From contig NZ_CP047187.1 of the NCBI RefSeq assembly GCF_030408615.1, positions 1,922,001-1,986,000 on the forward strand: 64,000 bases of DNA, in the 5' to 3' direction. This stretch comes from Corynebacterium bovis DSM 20582 = CIP 54.80. Lineage in GTDB: Bacteria; Actinomycetota; Actinomycetes; Mycobacteriales; Mycobacteriaceae. Shown one piece after another: positions 56,182 through 64,000 of this stretch. A program made the translations under genes and the position numbers. Every line of letters begins with the position of its first letter. Position 1 is the stretch's first letter. Below the pieces are notes generated by a model. It was not told the origin of the DNA. It searched no databases and saw only the letters and a list, made by a program, of their open reading frames with translations.

Positions 56182-57336
56182 GTGCGGCGGTACCGGGGGC
56201 GCGCGCACGACGGCGCCCGCGATCTCGGCGCGGTGACCGTCACGGTCGTCGACGGGCGGGTGACGTCCGTCGACCCCGACCCCGACCCGCCGGCGGAGGG
56301 GGACCTCATCCTCCCGGGGTTCACCGACCTGCACTGCCACGGCGCGGCCGGGGGCGCGTTCCCCACCGGGGACGAGGCCGCGGTGCGCCGGGCCGCCCGC
56401 CACCACCGGGACCGGGGGACGACGACCCTGCTCGCCTCGACCGTCTCCGCCGCGGAGGGGCCGCTGCTGTCGCAGGTCGCGCTCCTCGCCGACGCGACCG
56501 CGGAGGGGCTCGTCGCCGGGGTGCACCTCGAGGGGCCGTTCCTCGCCGCCGCCCGGTGCGGGGCCCAGGACCCGGCGTGGGTCAGGGAGGGGGACCCGAC
56601 GCTGCTCCGGCGGCTCCTCCGGGCCGGGCGCGGGACGGTCCGGCAGCTCACCCTCGCCCCGGAGACCGCCCACCTCGACGACCTGCTGGACCTCTGCGCG
56701 GAGCACCACGTCATCGCCGGGTTCGGCCACACCGACGCCGACGCCGCGCGGACGGCCGCCGCCGTCGCCGCCGCCCACGCCCGGGGCGTGACCGTCACCG
56801 CGACGCACCTGTTCAACGCCATGCCCCCGCTCCACCACCGGGACCCCGGCCCGGTCGCCGCCCTGCTCACGGCCGGGGTGGCGGGCCTGGAGCTCATCGG
56901 CGACGGGGTGCACCTCGCCGACGCGACCGTCGACCTCGTCCTCGCCGCCTCCGACCGGGCGTACCTCGTCAGCGACGCGATGGAGGCCGCGGGCCGCCCG
57001 GACGGCCGGTACGTCCTCGGGTCGCTCGACGTCACCGTCACCGGGGGTGTCGCCCGGGTGCCGGGCGGGGCCCTCGCCGGGGGGACGACGACGCTCGCCG
57101 ACCAGGCCCGCCGGCACCTCCACCGGGGGCGCCCGCCGGGTGAGGTGGCGGCGGTGACGTCCACGCGGGCGCCGGAGGTGCTCGCCCGGGCGACCGGCCG
57201 CCCGGCCCGGGGCGGCCTCGGCGTGGGGGACGCGGCGGCCTTCGTCGTCCTCCGACCCGACCTCACCGTGCGGTGCACCGTCGACGGCGACCACGAACAC
57301 ACCCCCGTCGACCCCGGTCGCGGGGAGGAGGGGTGA
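56182..57336 (+). CDS. nagA: N-acetylglucosamine-6-phosphate deacetylase
   Basis: NagA removes acetate from GlcNAc-6-phosphate. The 384-aa amidohydrolase has [10 protein letters not shown] (metal-binding HxH), HLEGPFL with catalytic-site Glu, [25 protein letters not shown] and [10 protein letters not shown] with the proton-acceptor Asp. The GTG start lies 2 nt after the pgi stop, so it is coupled to pgi. nagB follows after 4 nt. Together they feed amino sugars into glycolysis. Confidence 0.94.
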   Translation: MRRYRGRAHDGARDLGAVTVTVVDGRVTSVDPDPDPPAEGDLILPGFTDLHCHGAAGGAFPTGDEAAVRRAARHHRDRGTTTLLASTVSAAEGPLLSQVALLADATAEGLVAGVHLEGPFLAAARCGAQDPAWVREGDPTLLRRLLRAGRGTVRQLTLAPETAHLDDLLDLCAEHHVIAGFGHTDADAARTAAAVAAAHARGVTVTATHLFNAMPPLHHRDPGPVAALLTAGVAGLELIGDGVHLADATVDLVLAASDRAYLVSDAMEAAGRPDGRYVLGSLDVTVTGGVARVPGGALAGGTTTLADQARRHLHRGRPPGEVAAVTSTRAPEVLARATGRPARGGLGVGDAAAFVVLRPDLTVRCTVDGDHEHTPVDPGRGEEG

Positions 57337-57340
57337 CGGC

Positions 57341-58066
57341 ATGGAGATCATCGTGGAACGGACCCCGGCGGACGTCGCGGTGACCGCGGCGGACATCGTC
57401 GCCGCGCACGTCACCGGGGCGGAGCGGCCGGTGCTGGGCCTCGCGACGGGGTCGACGCCGCTGCCGACCTACCGGGAGCTCATCCGCCGCCACCGGGAGG
57501 AGGGGCTGCGCTTCGCCCGGTGCCGGGCGTACCTCCTCGACGAGTACGTCGGCCTGCCGGCCGCGCACCCGCAGTCCTACCACGCGACGATCCGCCGGGA
57601 GTTCACCGCGCACGTCGACATCCCCGACGCCGCCGTCCACTCCCCCGACGGCACCGCCGCCGACCTCGACGCCGAGTGCGCCCGCTACGACCGGGAGGTC
57701 ACCGCGCAGGGCGTGGACGTGCAGCTCCTCGGCGTCGGCACCGACGGGCACATCGGCTTCAACGAACCCGGCAGCGCGCTGGACTCCCCCACCCGGCCGA
57801 CGACCCTCCACCCGCAGACCGTCCGCGACAACGCCCGGTTCTTCGGCAGCGAGGACGCCGTCCCCCGCCACGTGCTCACCCAGGGGCTGGGGACGATCCT
57901 CCGCGCCGGGCACCTGCTGCTCCTCGCGACGGGGGCGGCGAAGGCGGGGCCGGTCGCCGCGCTCGTCGGGGGGCCGGTGACGACGACGTGCCCGGCGTCG
58001 GTGCTCCAGCTCCACCCGCGGGCGACGGTCGTCCTCGACGCGGAGGCGGCCGCCGGGCTGGGGTGA
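57341..58066 (+). CDS. nagB: Glucosamine-6-phosphate deaminase
   Basis: NagB converts glucosamine 6-phosphate to fructose 6-phosphate and ammonia. The 241-aa protein has [15 protein letters not shown] (phosphate loop), [17 protein letters not shown] with catalytic Asp-Glu, [21 protein letters not shown] and the closing [17 protein letters not shown]. It lies in the nagA-nagB pair just downstream of pgi. Confidence 0.95.
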   Translation: MEIIVERTPADVAVTAADIVAAHVTGAERPVLGLATGSTPLPTYRELIRRHREEGLRFARCRAYLLDEYVGLPAAHPQSYHATIRREFTAHVDIPDAAVHSPDGTAADLDAECARYDREVTAQGVDVQLLGVGTDGHIGFNEPGSALDSPTRPTTLHPQTVRDNARFFGSEDAVPRHVLTQGLGTILRAGHLLLLATGAAKAGPVAALVGGPVTTTCPASVLQLHPRATVVLDAEAAAGLG

Positions 58067-58086
58067 GCGCCGGAGCGGGCGCCGGG

Positions 58087-59466
58087 CTACCAGTCGGCGG
58101 TGGCGTCCCGGAGGCGGGCGTAGGCCCGGACCGTCGCGGTGTCGTGGGGCGCGGAGACCGGCTCGCTGCCGGGGACCTCCCAGGCGGGCAGGTCGCCGCG
58201 CAGGGCCCACGCCGCCTGGCGGGCCGCACCGAGGGCGACGTACTCCGCGGGGGCGGGGACCGTGACGTCCGTGCCGAACACGGCGGGGGCGAGCGCCTGC
58301 ACGGCCGCCGACCGGGCACCGCCGCCGATGAGGAGGATCCGCCGGGCCGGGACGCCGGTGGCGTCGACGACCGCGCGGACGGCGTCGCCGAGGGAGCACA
58401 ACAGCCCCTCGACCGTCGCGCGCGCGAGGTCCTCCCGCGACGTCGCGGTCGTCAGGCCGTGGAGCAGCCCGGTGGCGTCGGGCCGGTTCGGGGTGCGTTC
58501 CCCGTCGAGGTACGGCTGGAGGACGAGCCCGCCCGCGCCCGGCGGGGCGGCGAGGGCGAGCCGGTCGAACTCCTCCCACCCGACGCCGAGGAGGCGCCGG
58601 CCGAGGTCGAGGACGCGGGCGGCGTTGAGCGTGGCGACGAGGGGCAGGTGCCGCCCGGTGGCGTCGGCGAAGCCGGCGACGACGCCCGTCGGGTCGTGCA
58701 CGCTCGTCGGGGCCACGGCGGAGGCGACCCCGGAGGTGCCGACGGAGACGCACACGTCACCGACGTCGAGCCCGAGGCCGAGCGCCGCGCCCTGGTTGTC
58801 GCCGGTGCCCGGCGCGATGACCGCCCCGCCGGGGGTGACCCCGACGCGTTCGTCCGGCCCGGCCAGGCGGGGCAGGGCGACGTCGTGACCGAGGGCCAGC
58901 CGGACGACGTCGGGCAGCCAGCACCGGTCCCGGGTGCTGTAGTAGCCGGTGCCGGAGGCTTCACCGTGGTCGGTCGTCACGGGCGCGGACCCCCGGCCGG
59001 CGAGGTGCCAGGTGAGGAAGTCGTGGGGCAGGAGGACGCTCGCCGTGCGGGCGGCGTTGTCCGGCTCGTGATCCCGCATCCACCGCAGCTTGGTGACGGT
59101 GAAGGAGGCCACGTACCGGCTGCCGGTGAGCTCCGCGCAGGCCCGGACGCCGCCGAGTTCGTCGACGAGGGTGTCGGCCGCCCGGGCCGACCGGGTGTCG
59201 TTCCACAGCAGTGCCGGCCGGACGACGTCGCCCGCGGCGTCGAGGGCGACCATGCCGTGCTGCTGCCCGGCGACGGCGACGGCCTCCGCCCGGTCGAGGA
59301 GCCCGGCGGTCGCGGTGTCGAGGGCGGTGGCCCAGGCCTCGGGGTCGACCTCGGTGCCGTCGGGGTGGGGGGCGCGTCCCTCGTCGACGACCCGGCCGGT
59401 GTCGGCGTCGACGAGGAGGGCCTTGCAGGACTGGGTCGAACTGTCGACGCCGAGGACGAGGGTCAC
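58087..59466 (-). CDS. xylB: Xylulokinase
   Basis: The 459-aa FGGY-family kinase has [15 protein letters not shown] at the N-terminus, [47 protein letters not shown] and [21 protein letters not shown]. These match xylulokinase more closely than glycerol kinase. GTG start overlaps the DeoR gene stop (GTGA), so the two form an operon. It would phosphorylate the xylulose made from arabitol. Confidence 0.92.
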   Translation of the reverse strand: MTLVLGVDSSTQSCKALLVDADTGRVVDEGRAPHPDGTEVDPEAWATALDTATAGLLDRAEAVAVAGQQHGMVALDAAGDVVRPALLWNDTRSARAADTLVDELGGVRACAELTGSRYVASFTVTKLRWMRDHEPDNAARTASVLLPHDFLTWHLAGRGSAPVTTDHGEASGTGYYSTRDRCWLPDVVRLALGHDVALPRLAGPDERVGVTPGGAVIAPGTGDNQGAALGLGLDVGDVCVSVGTSGVASAVAPTSVHDPTGVVAGFADATGRHLPLVATLNAARVLDLGRRLLGVGWEEFDRLALAAPPGAGGLVLQPYLDGERTPNRPDATGLLHGLTTATSREDLARATVEGLLCSLGDAVRAVVDATGVPARRILLIGGGARSAAVQALAPAVFGTDVTVPAPAEYVALGAARQAAWALRGDLPAWEVPGSEPVSAPHDTATVRAYARLRDATADW

Positions 59467-60323
59467 GACGCCTCCCCCTCCGCCGGGCGGGCGGTCCCGT
59501 CGGCCCCGACGACGTGGACCGTCGCGCCGGACGCGGCGAGGAGTTCCCGCTGGTCCGGGGTGGTGTCCGCGTCGGTGACGATGTGGTGGAACTCCGCGAG
59601 GTCGGCGACGTGGAACACCCCGGGGGCGTCGACCTTCGTCGCGTCGACGACGAGGACCCGCACGCGGCCGACGTCGATGACCGCGCGTTTCGTCTCGGCG
59701 GCCTCGCCGTCGGGGTGGAACAGGGCGGCGCCGCCGGGCGTGGGGCGCACGGAGGTCGTCGAGACGAAGGAGACGTCGGCGGAGAGGTGGCGGAGCTGAC
59801 GGACGGTGTCCGCGCCGAGGAAGGAGTCCGTCTCCGGGAAGTAGCGGCCGCCGCAGCCGATGAGCCTGATGGTGGCCGCCCCGGTGCGGTCGCGGTGCGC
59901 GGCCATCGCCGCGAGGGAGTGGGTGATGAGGGTCGACGGGTCGCGGTCCTGGAGCGGGCCGATGATCGGTTCGAGGGTCGTCGAGTCGTCGACGGCGACG
60001 ACGGCCCCCGCGTCGACGAGGGTCGCGGCGTAGGCGCAGAGGGCGGCCTTCGTCTCCCGGCGGAGGCGGCGGCGTTGGCCGACGCCGAGTTCGCTCATGG
60101 AGGGGCTGACCGCCGCCGCGCCGCCGCGGATGCGTTCGAGGAGGTGGTCGGCGGCGAGGACGTCGAGGTCGCGGTGGACCGTCATGTGGCTGACGTCGAG
60201 GAGGCGGGCGAGGTCCTCGACGCGGGCGGTGCCGTGCCGGGTGACGTAGGCGACGATCTGCTCGCGGCGCTTCTCCGGCCGCCGCTCGGGGCGCGGGTCG
60301 GTGTGCCCGCCGGTGCGTGACAT
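59463..60323 (-). CDS. DeoR-family regulator of polyol use (AtlR-like)
   Basis: The 286-aa protein begins with a winged helix: [39 protein letters not shown]. The sugar-phosphate-sensing domain follows, with [12 protein letters not shown] and [32 protein letters not shown]. In C. glutamicum the DeoR-type AtlR represses arabitol genes with the same neighbours (xylB, rbtT, mtlD). ATG 60323 was preferred over an upstream frame because an inverted repeat and promoter region lie just before it. Confidence 0.88.
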   Translation of the reverse strand: MSRTGGHTDPRPERRPEKRREQIVAYVTRHGTARVEDLARLLDVSHMTVHRDLDVLAADHLLERIRGGAAAVSPSMSELGVGQRRRLRRETKAALCAYAATLVDAGAVVAVDDSTTLEPIIGPLQDRDPSTLITHSLAAMAAHRDRTGAATIRLIGCGGRYFPETDSFLGADTVRQLRHLSADVSFVSTTSVRPTPGGAALFHPDGEAAETKRAVIDVGRVRVLVVDATKVDAPGVFHVADLAEFHHIVTDADTTPDQRELLAASGATVHVVGADGTARPAEGEAS

Positions 60324-60344
60324 GGGCTCACGGTAGCACAACGG

Positions 60345-60373
60345 GGTGTGAATCCCCGGCCGTTCATCACACC
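60345..60373. promoter_or_regulatory. Inverted repeat operator in the DeoR-transporter divergent region
   Basis: GGTGTGA (60345-60351) and TCACACC (60367-60373) form an inverted repeat with 15 nt between. It stands between the divergent regulator and permease genes, the natural place for a DeoR-type operator. A TATATT (60412-60417) is a possible -10 for the permease. The regulator's consensus is unknown to me. Confidence 0.55.
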
Positions 60374-60510
60374 TGTCTGTCAGAAACGGTGACTTTCTCA
60401 CATTCCGGCGTTATATTGACACGGTCACTGTCCCGTACCGGCTCTCCCCGACCACCGACCTCCCGCCCCGACCCCCACGGGTCCCGGCCCCACCACGAAG
60501 GACCCGCCCC

Positions 60511-61917
60511 ATGACCGACCGGCCCTCCGACGCACCGGCGTCCGCAGCGACGTCCGCACCGTCGTCCCCCGGCATCCTCCGCCGCCTGGGGATCCCCCGC
60601 CCGCTCATCTGGGGTTTCGTCGGGCTCACCCTGTTCATGATCGGCGACGGCGTCGAGACCAACATCCTCGAACCCTTCCTCAGCGGCGAGCACGGCATGG
60701 ACGTCGCCGTCGTCGGACGCCTCGTCACCGTCTACGGCGTCGCGGTCGCCGTCGCCGCGTTCATCGCCGCCGCCCTGTCCGACCTGTGGGGGCCGCGCCG
60801 CGTGATGGTCCTCGGCGCGACCGTGTGGATCGTCCTCGAGCTGCTGTTCCTGGGCCTGGCCCTCACGACGGACACCGGCTGGCTCATCGTCCTCACCTAC
60901 GGCCTCCGCGGTTTCGGGTACCCGCTGTTCGCCTACGGGTTCCTCGTCTGGATCAGCGCCGTCGCCCCGCCGGAGGACCGGGCGACCGGCGTGGGATGGT
61001 TCTACGTCGCCTTCTCCGCCGGGCTGCCGACCCTCGGCGCGCTCGTCGCGACCGTCTCCCTGTCCGTGCTGGACCTCACGTTCTACGGGACGCTGTGGAT
61101 CTCCCTCGGGCTCGTCGTCCTCGGGTCGCTCACCGCCCTCGTCGGCGTGCGCGAACGCCGGGGCCGCCGGCCGCTCGTCGACAACCCCGGTGACGTCCTC
61201 GCCACCGTCACCCGCGGGCTGCGCCTGCTGCGCGACGACCGCCGGGCCCGGTACGTCACGTACATCCGCACCATCAACTCGGTGCCGACGTACGCGATGG
61301 CGGTGTACTTCCCCGCGCACGTCACCGGGACCCTGCACTGGCCGCTCGGCCGCTTCCTCATCCTCACGACGGTCATCTACGCCGTGAACCTCCCGTTCAA
61401 CCCCTTCTACGGCCGGCTCGGCGACCGCCTGGGCTGGGCGCGGACGATGTTCTGGGCCGGCGCCGTCGCCTGCGCCGTGACCCTCGCGCTGCTCTACGCC
61501 GCCCCGTTGGCCGGCCGGTCGCTCGGCCTCCCGGACGGTCTGGTCTTCGGCGTGACCCTGGTGTGCGGCGCGCTCTTCGGCGTCTCGCTGGCGGGCTACG
61601 TCCCGCTGTCCGCCATCGCGGTGTCCCTCGACCCGGGCCACCCGGGGGCGGCGATGTCGACGTACAACCTCGGCGTCGGTGCGGCCGTCGCCGTGGGGCC
61701 GTTGCTCGTCGCCGTCCTCCACCCGCTCATCGGGGCGACGGGTCTCACCGTCGTCATGGTGGGCCTGTACCTCGTCGCCGCGGTGCTGTGCCTGGCACTC
61801 CGCGGGACGCAGCCGGGGTTCGACGGCGTCCCCGCCGCCGACGCCCCGGCCTCCGCCGCACCGGACGGCGCGACCGGGCCGGGGACGCGCAGCGCGGCGT
61901 CGTCCCCCACCCCCTGA
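60511..61917 (+). CDS. rbtT: Polyol permease, MFS (RbtT-like)
   Basis: The 468-aa transporter has about 12 membrane segments. GVETNILEPFLSGEHG near the first span, YGVAVAVAAFIAAALSDLWGPRRVMV (motif A) and GLRGFGYPLFAYGFLVWISAVAPPEDRATGVGWFYVAFSAGLP are typical of the polyol permease family. It heads the operon with mtlD, divergent from the DeoR regulator, and should import arabitol, ribitol or mannitol. Which polyol is preferred is unknown. Confidence 0.9.
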   Translation: MTDRPSDAPASAATSAPSSPGILRRLGIPRPLIWGFVGLTLFMIGDGVETNILEPFLSGEHGMDVAVVGRLVTVYGVAVAVAAFIAAALSDLWGPRRVMVLGATVWIVLELLFLGLALTTDTGWLIVLTYGLRGFGYPLFAYGFLVWISAVAPPEDRATGVGWFYVAFSAGLPTLGALVATVSLSVLDLTFYGTLWISLGLVVLGSLTALVGVRERRGRRPLVDNPGDVLATVTRGLRLLRDDRRARYVTYIRTINSVPTYAMAVYFPAHVTGTLHWPLGRFLILTTVIYAVNLPFNPFYGRLGDRLGWARTMFWAGAVACAVTLALLYAAPLAGRSLGLPDGLVFGVTLVCGALFGVSLAGYVPLSAIAVSLDPGHPGAAMSTYNLGVGAAVAVGPLLVAVLHPLIGATGLTVVMVGLYLVAAVLCLALRGTQPGFDGVPAADAPASAAPDGATGPGTRSAASSPTP

Positions 61918-61977
61918 CACCCCGACCCTGACCCCTCACCCACCCGCCCCCGACCCCCGACCCCCGAGGACCACACC

Positions 61978-63552
61978 ATGACCGACCTGACCAGCACCGA
62001 CCCCACCGGCACCGACCTCCCCCGGCTCAGCACCGCCGCCCTGCCCCGGATCGCGTCCGACACCTCCGCCACGACCCCGACGGCCGTGCCCTCCTACGAC
62101 CGCGCGGCGACCCGCCCCGGCATCGTGCACATCGGCGTCGGCGGGTTCCACCGCGCCCACCAGGCGATGTACCTCGACCGGCTCATGACCCGCGGCCGGG
62201 CACTCGACTGGGCCGTGACCGGCCTCGGCGTCATGCCCTCCGACGTGCGGATGCGCGACGCCCTCACCGGCCAGGACCACCTGTACACCCTGACGACGAA
62301 GGCACCGGACGGCACCGAGGACCGGCGGGTCATCGGCAGCATCACCGGCTACGTCTTCGCCCCGGACGACCCGGGCGCCGCCGTCCGCCTGCTGACGGAC
62401 CCGTCGACCCGGATCGTCAGCCTCACCGTCACCGAGGGCGGCTACAACACGGACCACGTCACCGGCGGGTTCCTCACCGGGCAGGAGCACGTCGCCCACG
62501 ACACCGCCGAACTGCGGGCCGGGCGCACCGGCGACCTGCGGACCTTCTTCGGGCTCGTCACCGCCGCCCTCGCCGGGCGCAGGGCGGCCGGGGCGACCCC
62601 GTTCACGGTCATGAGCTGCGACAACATCCAGGGCAACGGGGACGTCGCCCGGCGGGCGTTCACCGCCTTCGCCGAGGGGGTCGACGCGGACCTCGCCGCG
62701 TGGGTGCGCGACCACGTCGCGTTCCCCAACTCGATGGTCGACCGGATCACCCCGGAGACGACCGACGACGACCGCGCGGACATCCGCCGGCGCGGCTACG
62801 TCGACGCCTGGCCCGTCGTCGCCGAGGACTACACGCAGTGGGTCCTCGAGGACTCCTTCACCGACGGCCGGCCGCCGCTCGAGGAGGTCGGCGTCGAGGT
62901 CGTCGCGGACGTGGTGCCCTACGAGCTCATGAAGCTGCGGCTCCTCAACGCCTCCCACCAGGCGCTGTGCTACCTCGGGTACCTCGCCGGCCACCGGATG
63001 GTCCACGACGTCATGGCCGACCCCCGCTTCCGGCGGTTCCTCCTGGCGTACATGGAACGGGAGGCCACGCCGACGCTCCGCCCGCTGCCCGGCGTCGACC
63101 TCGACCGGTACCGCCACACGCTCATCGAGCGGTTCGGCAACACCGCGGTGAAGGACACCGTCGCCCGGCTGTGCGCGGAGAGTTCCGACCGCATCCCGAA
63201 GTGGCTGCTCCCGGTCGTGCGCGAGAACCTCGCGGCCGGCCGGCCGGTGCTCCTCGCGGCCGCGGTCGTCGCCGCCTGGGCGCGGTACGCCGAGGGCACC
63301 GACGAGCAGGGCCGCCCGATCCGCGTCGTCGACCGGATGGCCGACCGGCTCACCGCCGCCGCGCAGGGGTACCGGACCGACCCGCTGTCCTTCCTCCGCG
63401 ACCGCGAGGTCTTCGGCGACCTCGTCGACGAGCCCAGGTTCACCGCCGCGTACGCCCGCGTCCTGGAGTCCCTGCACACCCGGGGTGCGGACGCGACGCT
63501 GGACCTGCTCCTCGCCGAGCTCGACGCGGAGGCGGCCGCCGGGTCGGAGTGA
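61978..63552 (+). CDS. mtlD: Mannitol/arabitol 2-dehydrogenase
   Basis: A 524-aa long-chain polyol dehydrogenase. IVHIGVGGFHRAHQAMYLDRLM is the N-terminal nucleotide-binding start, and SLTVTEGGYN, SCDNIQGNGDVAR, FPNSMVDRITPET and the catalytic KLRLLNASHQALCYLGYLAGH (Lys, Asn and His) follow in the right order. It oxidises D-arabitol to D-xylulose or mannitol to fructose with NAD. Co-transcribed with the upstream permease. XylB would then phosphorylate xylulose. Confidence 0.95.
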   Translation: MTDLTSTDPTGTDLPRLSTAALPRIASDTSATTPTAVPSYDRAATRPGIVHIGVGGFHRAHQAMYLDRLMTRGRALDWAVTGLGVMPSDVRMRDALTGQDHLYTLTTKAPDGTEDRRVIGSITGYVFAPDDPGAAVRLLTDPSTRIVSLTVTEGGYNTDHVTGGFLTGQEHVAHDTAELRAGRTGDLRTFFGLVTAALAGRRAAGATPFTVMSCDNIQGNGDVARRAFTAFAEGVDADLAAWVRDHVAFPNSMVDRITPETTDDDRADIRRRGYVDAWPVVAEDYTQWVLEDSFTDGRPPLEEVGVEVVADVVPYELMKLRLLNASHQALCYLGYLAGHRMVHDVMADPRFRRFLLAYMEREATPTLRPLPGVDLDRYRHTLIERFGNTAVKDTVARLCAESSDRIPKWLLPVVRENLAAGRPVLLAAAVVAAWARYAEGTDEQGRPIRVVDRMADRLTAAAQGYRTDPLSFLRDREVFGDLVDEPRFTAAYARVLESLHTRGADATLDLLLAELDAEAAAGSE

Positions 63553-63663
63553 GCGCCGGAGCGGGCGCCGGGGTGCGCGCCGCAGCCTAGTATCGGTGGA
63601 CGTGACGCCCGGGACCGCGGCCGCACGCCGTCGTCCCCGTCCCCGCCGAGACCAGGAGGCACC

Positions 63664-64000
63664 ATGTCCCCCACCCCGAACCCCCGGCCGACCATCACCG
63701 ACGTCGCCGCCGCCGCGGGGGTGTCGACGTCGACGGTCTCCCGGGTGCTCCGCGGGGACGGGCGGGTGGCGGACGCGACCCGGACCCGGGTCACGGAGGT
63801 CGTGCGTGACCTCGGGTACGTGCCGACGGCGGCGGCGCGGTCGATGCGCGGCGGGTCCCTGCGCACGGGCGGGGGCGAGTCCCTGGGCCTGCTCATCCGC
63901 AACATCGACTCGCCGTACTACGCGCGGTTGAACCTGCTGCTCCAGAAGCGGTTGCGCGCCCGGGGGTTCCACGTCGTCCAGGAGACGGTCGTCGGCCCGC
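63664..64000 (+). CDS. LacI-family regulator, N-terminal part (cut by window end)
   Basis: The visible 112 codons start MSPTPNPRPTITDVAAAAGVSTSTVSRVLRGDGRVADATRTRV, a LacI helix-turn-helix. The linker helix AAARSMRGG and the start of the sugar-binding domain, LGLLIRNIDSPYYARLNLLLQ, follow. It stands beyond mtlD and could regulate polyol or another sugar operon to the right. Confidence 0.9.
   Translation, partial: MSPTPNPRPTITDVAAAAGVSTSTVSRVLRGDGRVADATRTRVTEVVRDLGYVPTAAARSMRGGSLRTGGGESLGLLIRNIDSPYYARLNLLLQKRLRARGFHVVQETVVGP

Overview
The window is high-GC actinobacterial chromosome, almost certainly Corynebacterium or a close relative. The evidence is the tmRNA tag (AENTQRDYALAA, close to the corynebacterial AEKSQRDYALAA type), the clpS / DUF2017 / murI / beta-lactamase-fold / rph / rdgB order, a class Ib nrdHIEF system, ctaD beside serB, the ftsE-ftsX-smpB run, and a polyol cluster (xylB, DeoR regulator, RbtT-like permease, mtlD) like the arabitol genes of C. 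glutamicum. Identities were read by eye from translations; no database search was possible.

Layout. 1-7.1 kb: minus-strand housekeeping block (rdgB, rph, MBL hydrolase, murI, DUF2017, clpS), interrupted on the plus strand by a translationally coupled MFS exporter and ATP-grasp ligase. 7.1-12.4 kb: pncB, a DinG-type helicase and an acyl-CoA ligase. 12.5-16.5 kb: PTH2-like protein, serB, ctaD. 16.8-24 kb: ribonucleotide reductase genes nrdF, nrdE, nrdI, nrdH, with ferritin between nrdF and nrdE and an MFS gene between nrdI and nrdH. 24.5-28.6 kb: rpmJ, nadE, a VKOR-family protein and an MHS-family transporter.

28.9-35.0 kb is the accessory region. It starts at a sharp drop in GC. It holds a 21-codon ORF with an excellent ribosome-binding site, a perfect 11-bp hairpin, a 376-aa MccB/ThiF-type adenylating enzyme with an N-terminal winged-helix/RRE-like segment, an M50-like membrane metalloprotease (HEASH ... 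DGRH), and two ABC ATPase/permease pairs. The order short peptide, hairpin, MccB-like enzyme, export is that of microcin C operons, but the peptide ends in Phe, not the Asn on which MccB acts. I read this as a candidate undescribed RiPP (modified-peptide) pathway. GC composition jumps back to the host value about 60 nt inside the first ABC ATPase gene, and the last permease is frameshifted at a C7 tract. tRNA-Ala(GGC) flanks the region.

35-44.4 kb: DsbA-like protein, pgm, DUF4442 protein, tmRNA (ssrA), a DUF222/HNH protein, a Trp-Pro-repeat membrane protein, smpB, ftsX, ftsE. 44.5-54.1 kb: AbgT-family transporter, bifunctional putA, prfB, two inositol-phosphatase-family genes (the second is hisN-like), gabD-like dehydrogenase. 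54.4-64 kb: sugar metabolism (pgi, nagA, nagB), then the polyol cluster and the start of a LacI-type regulator cut by the window end.
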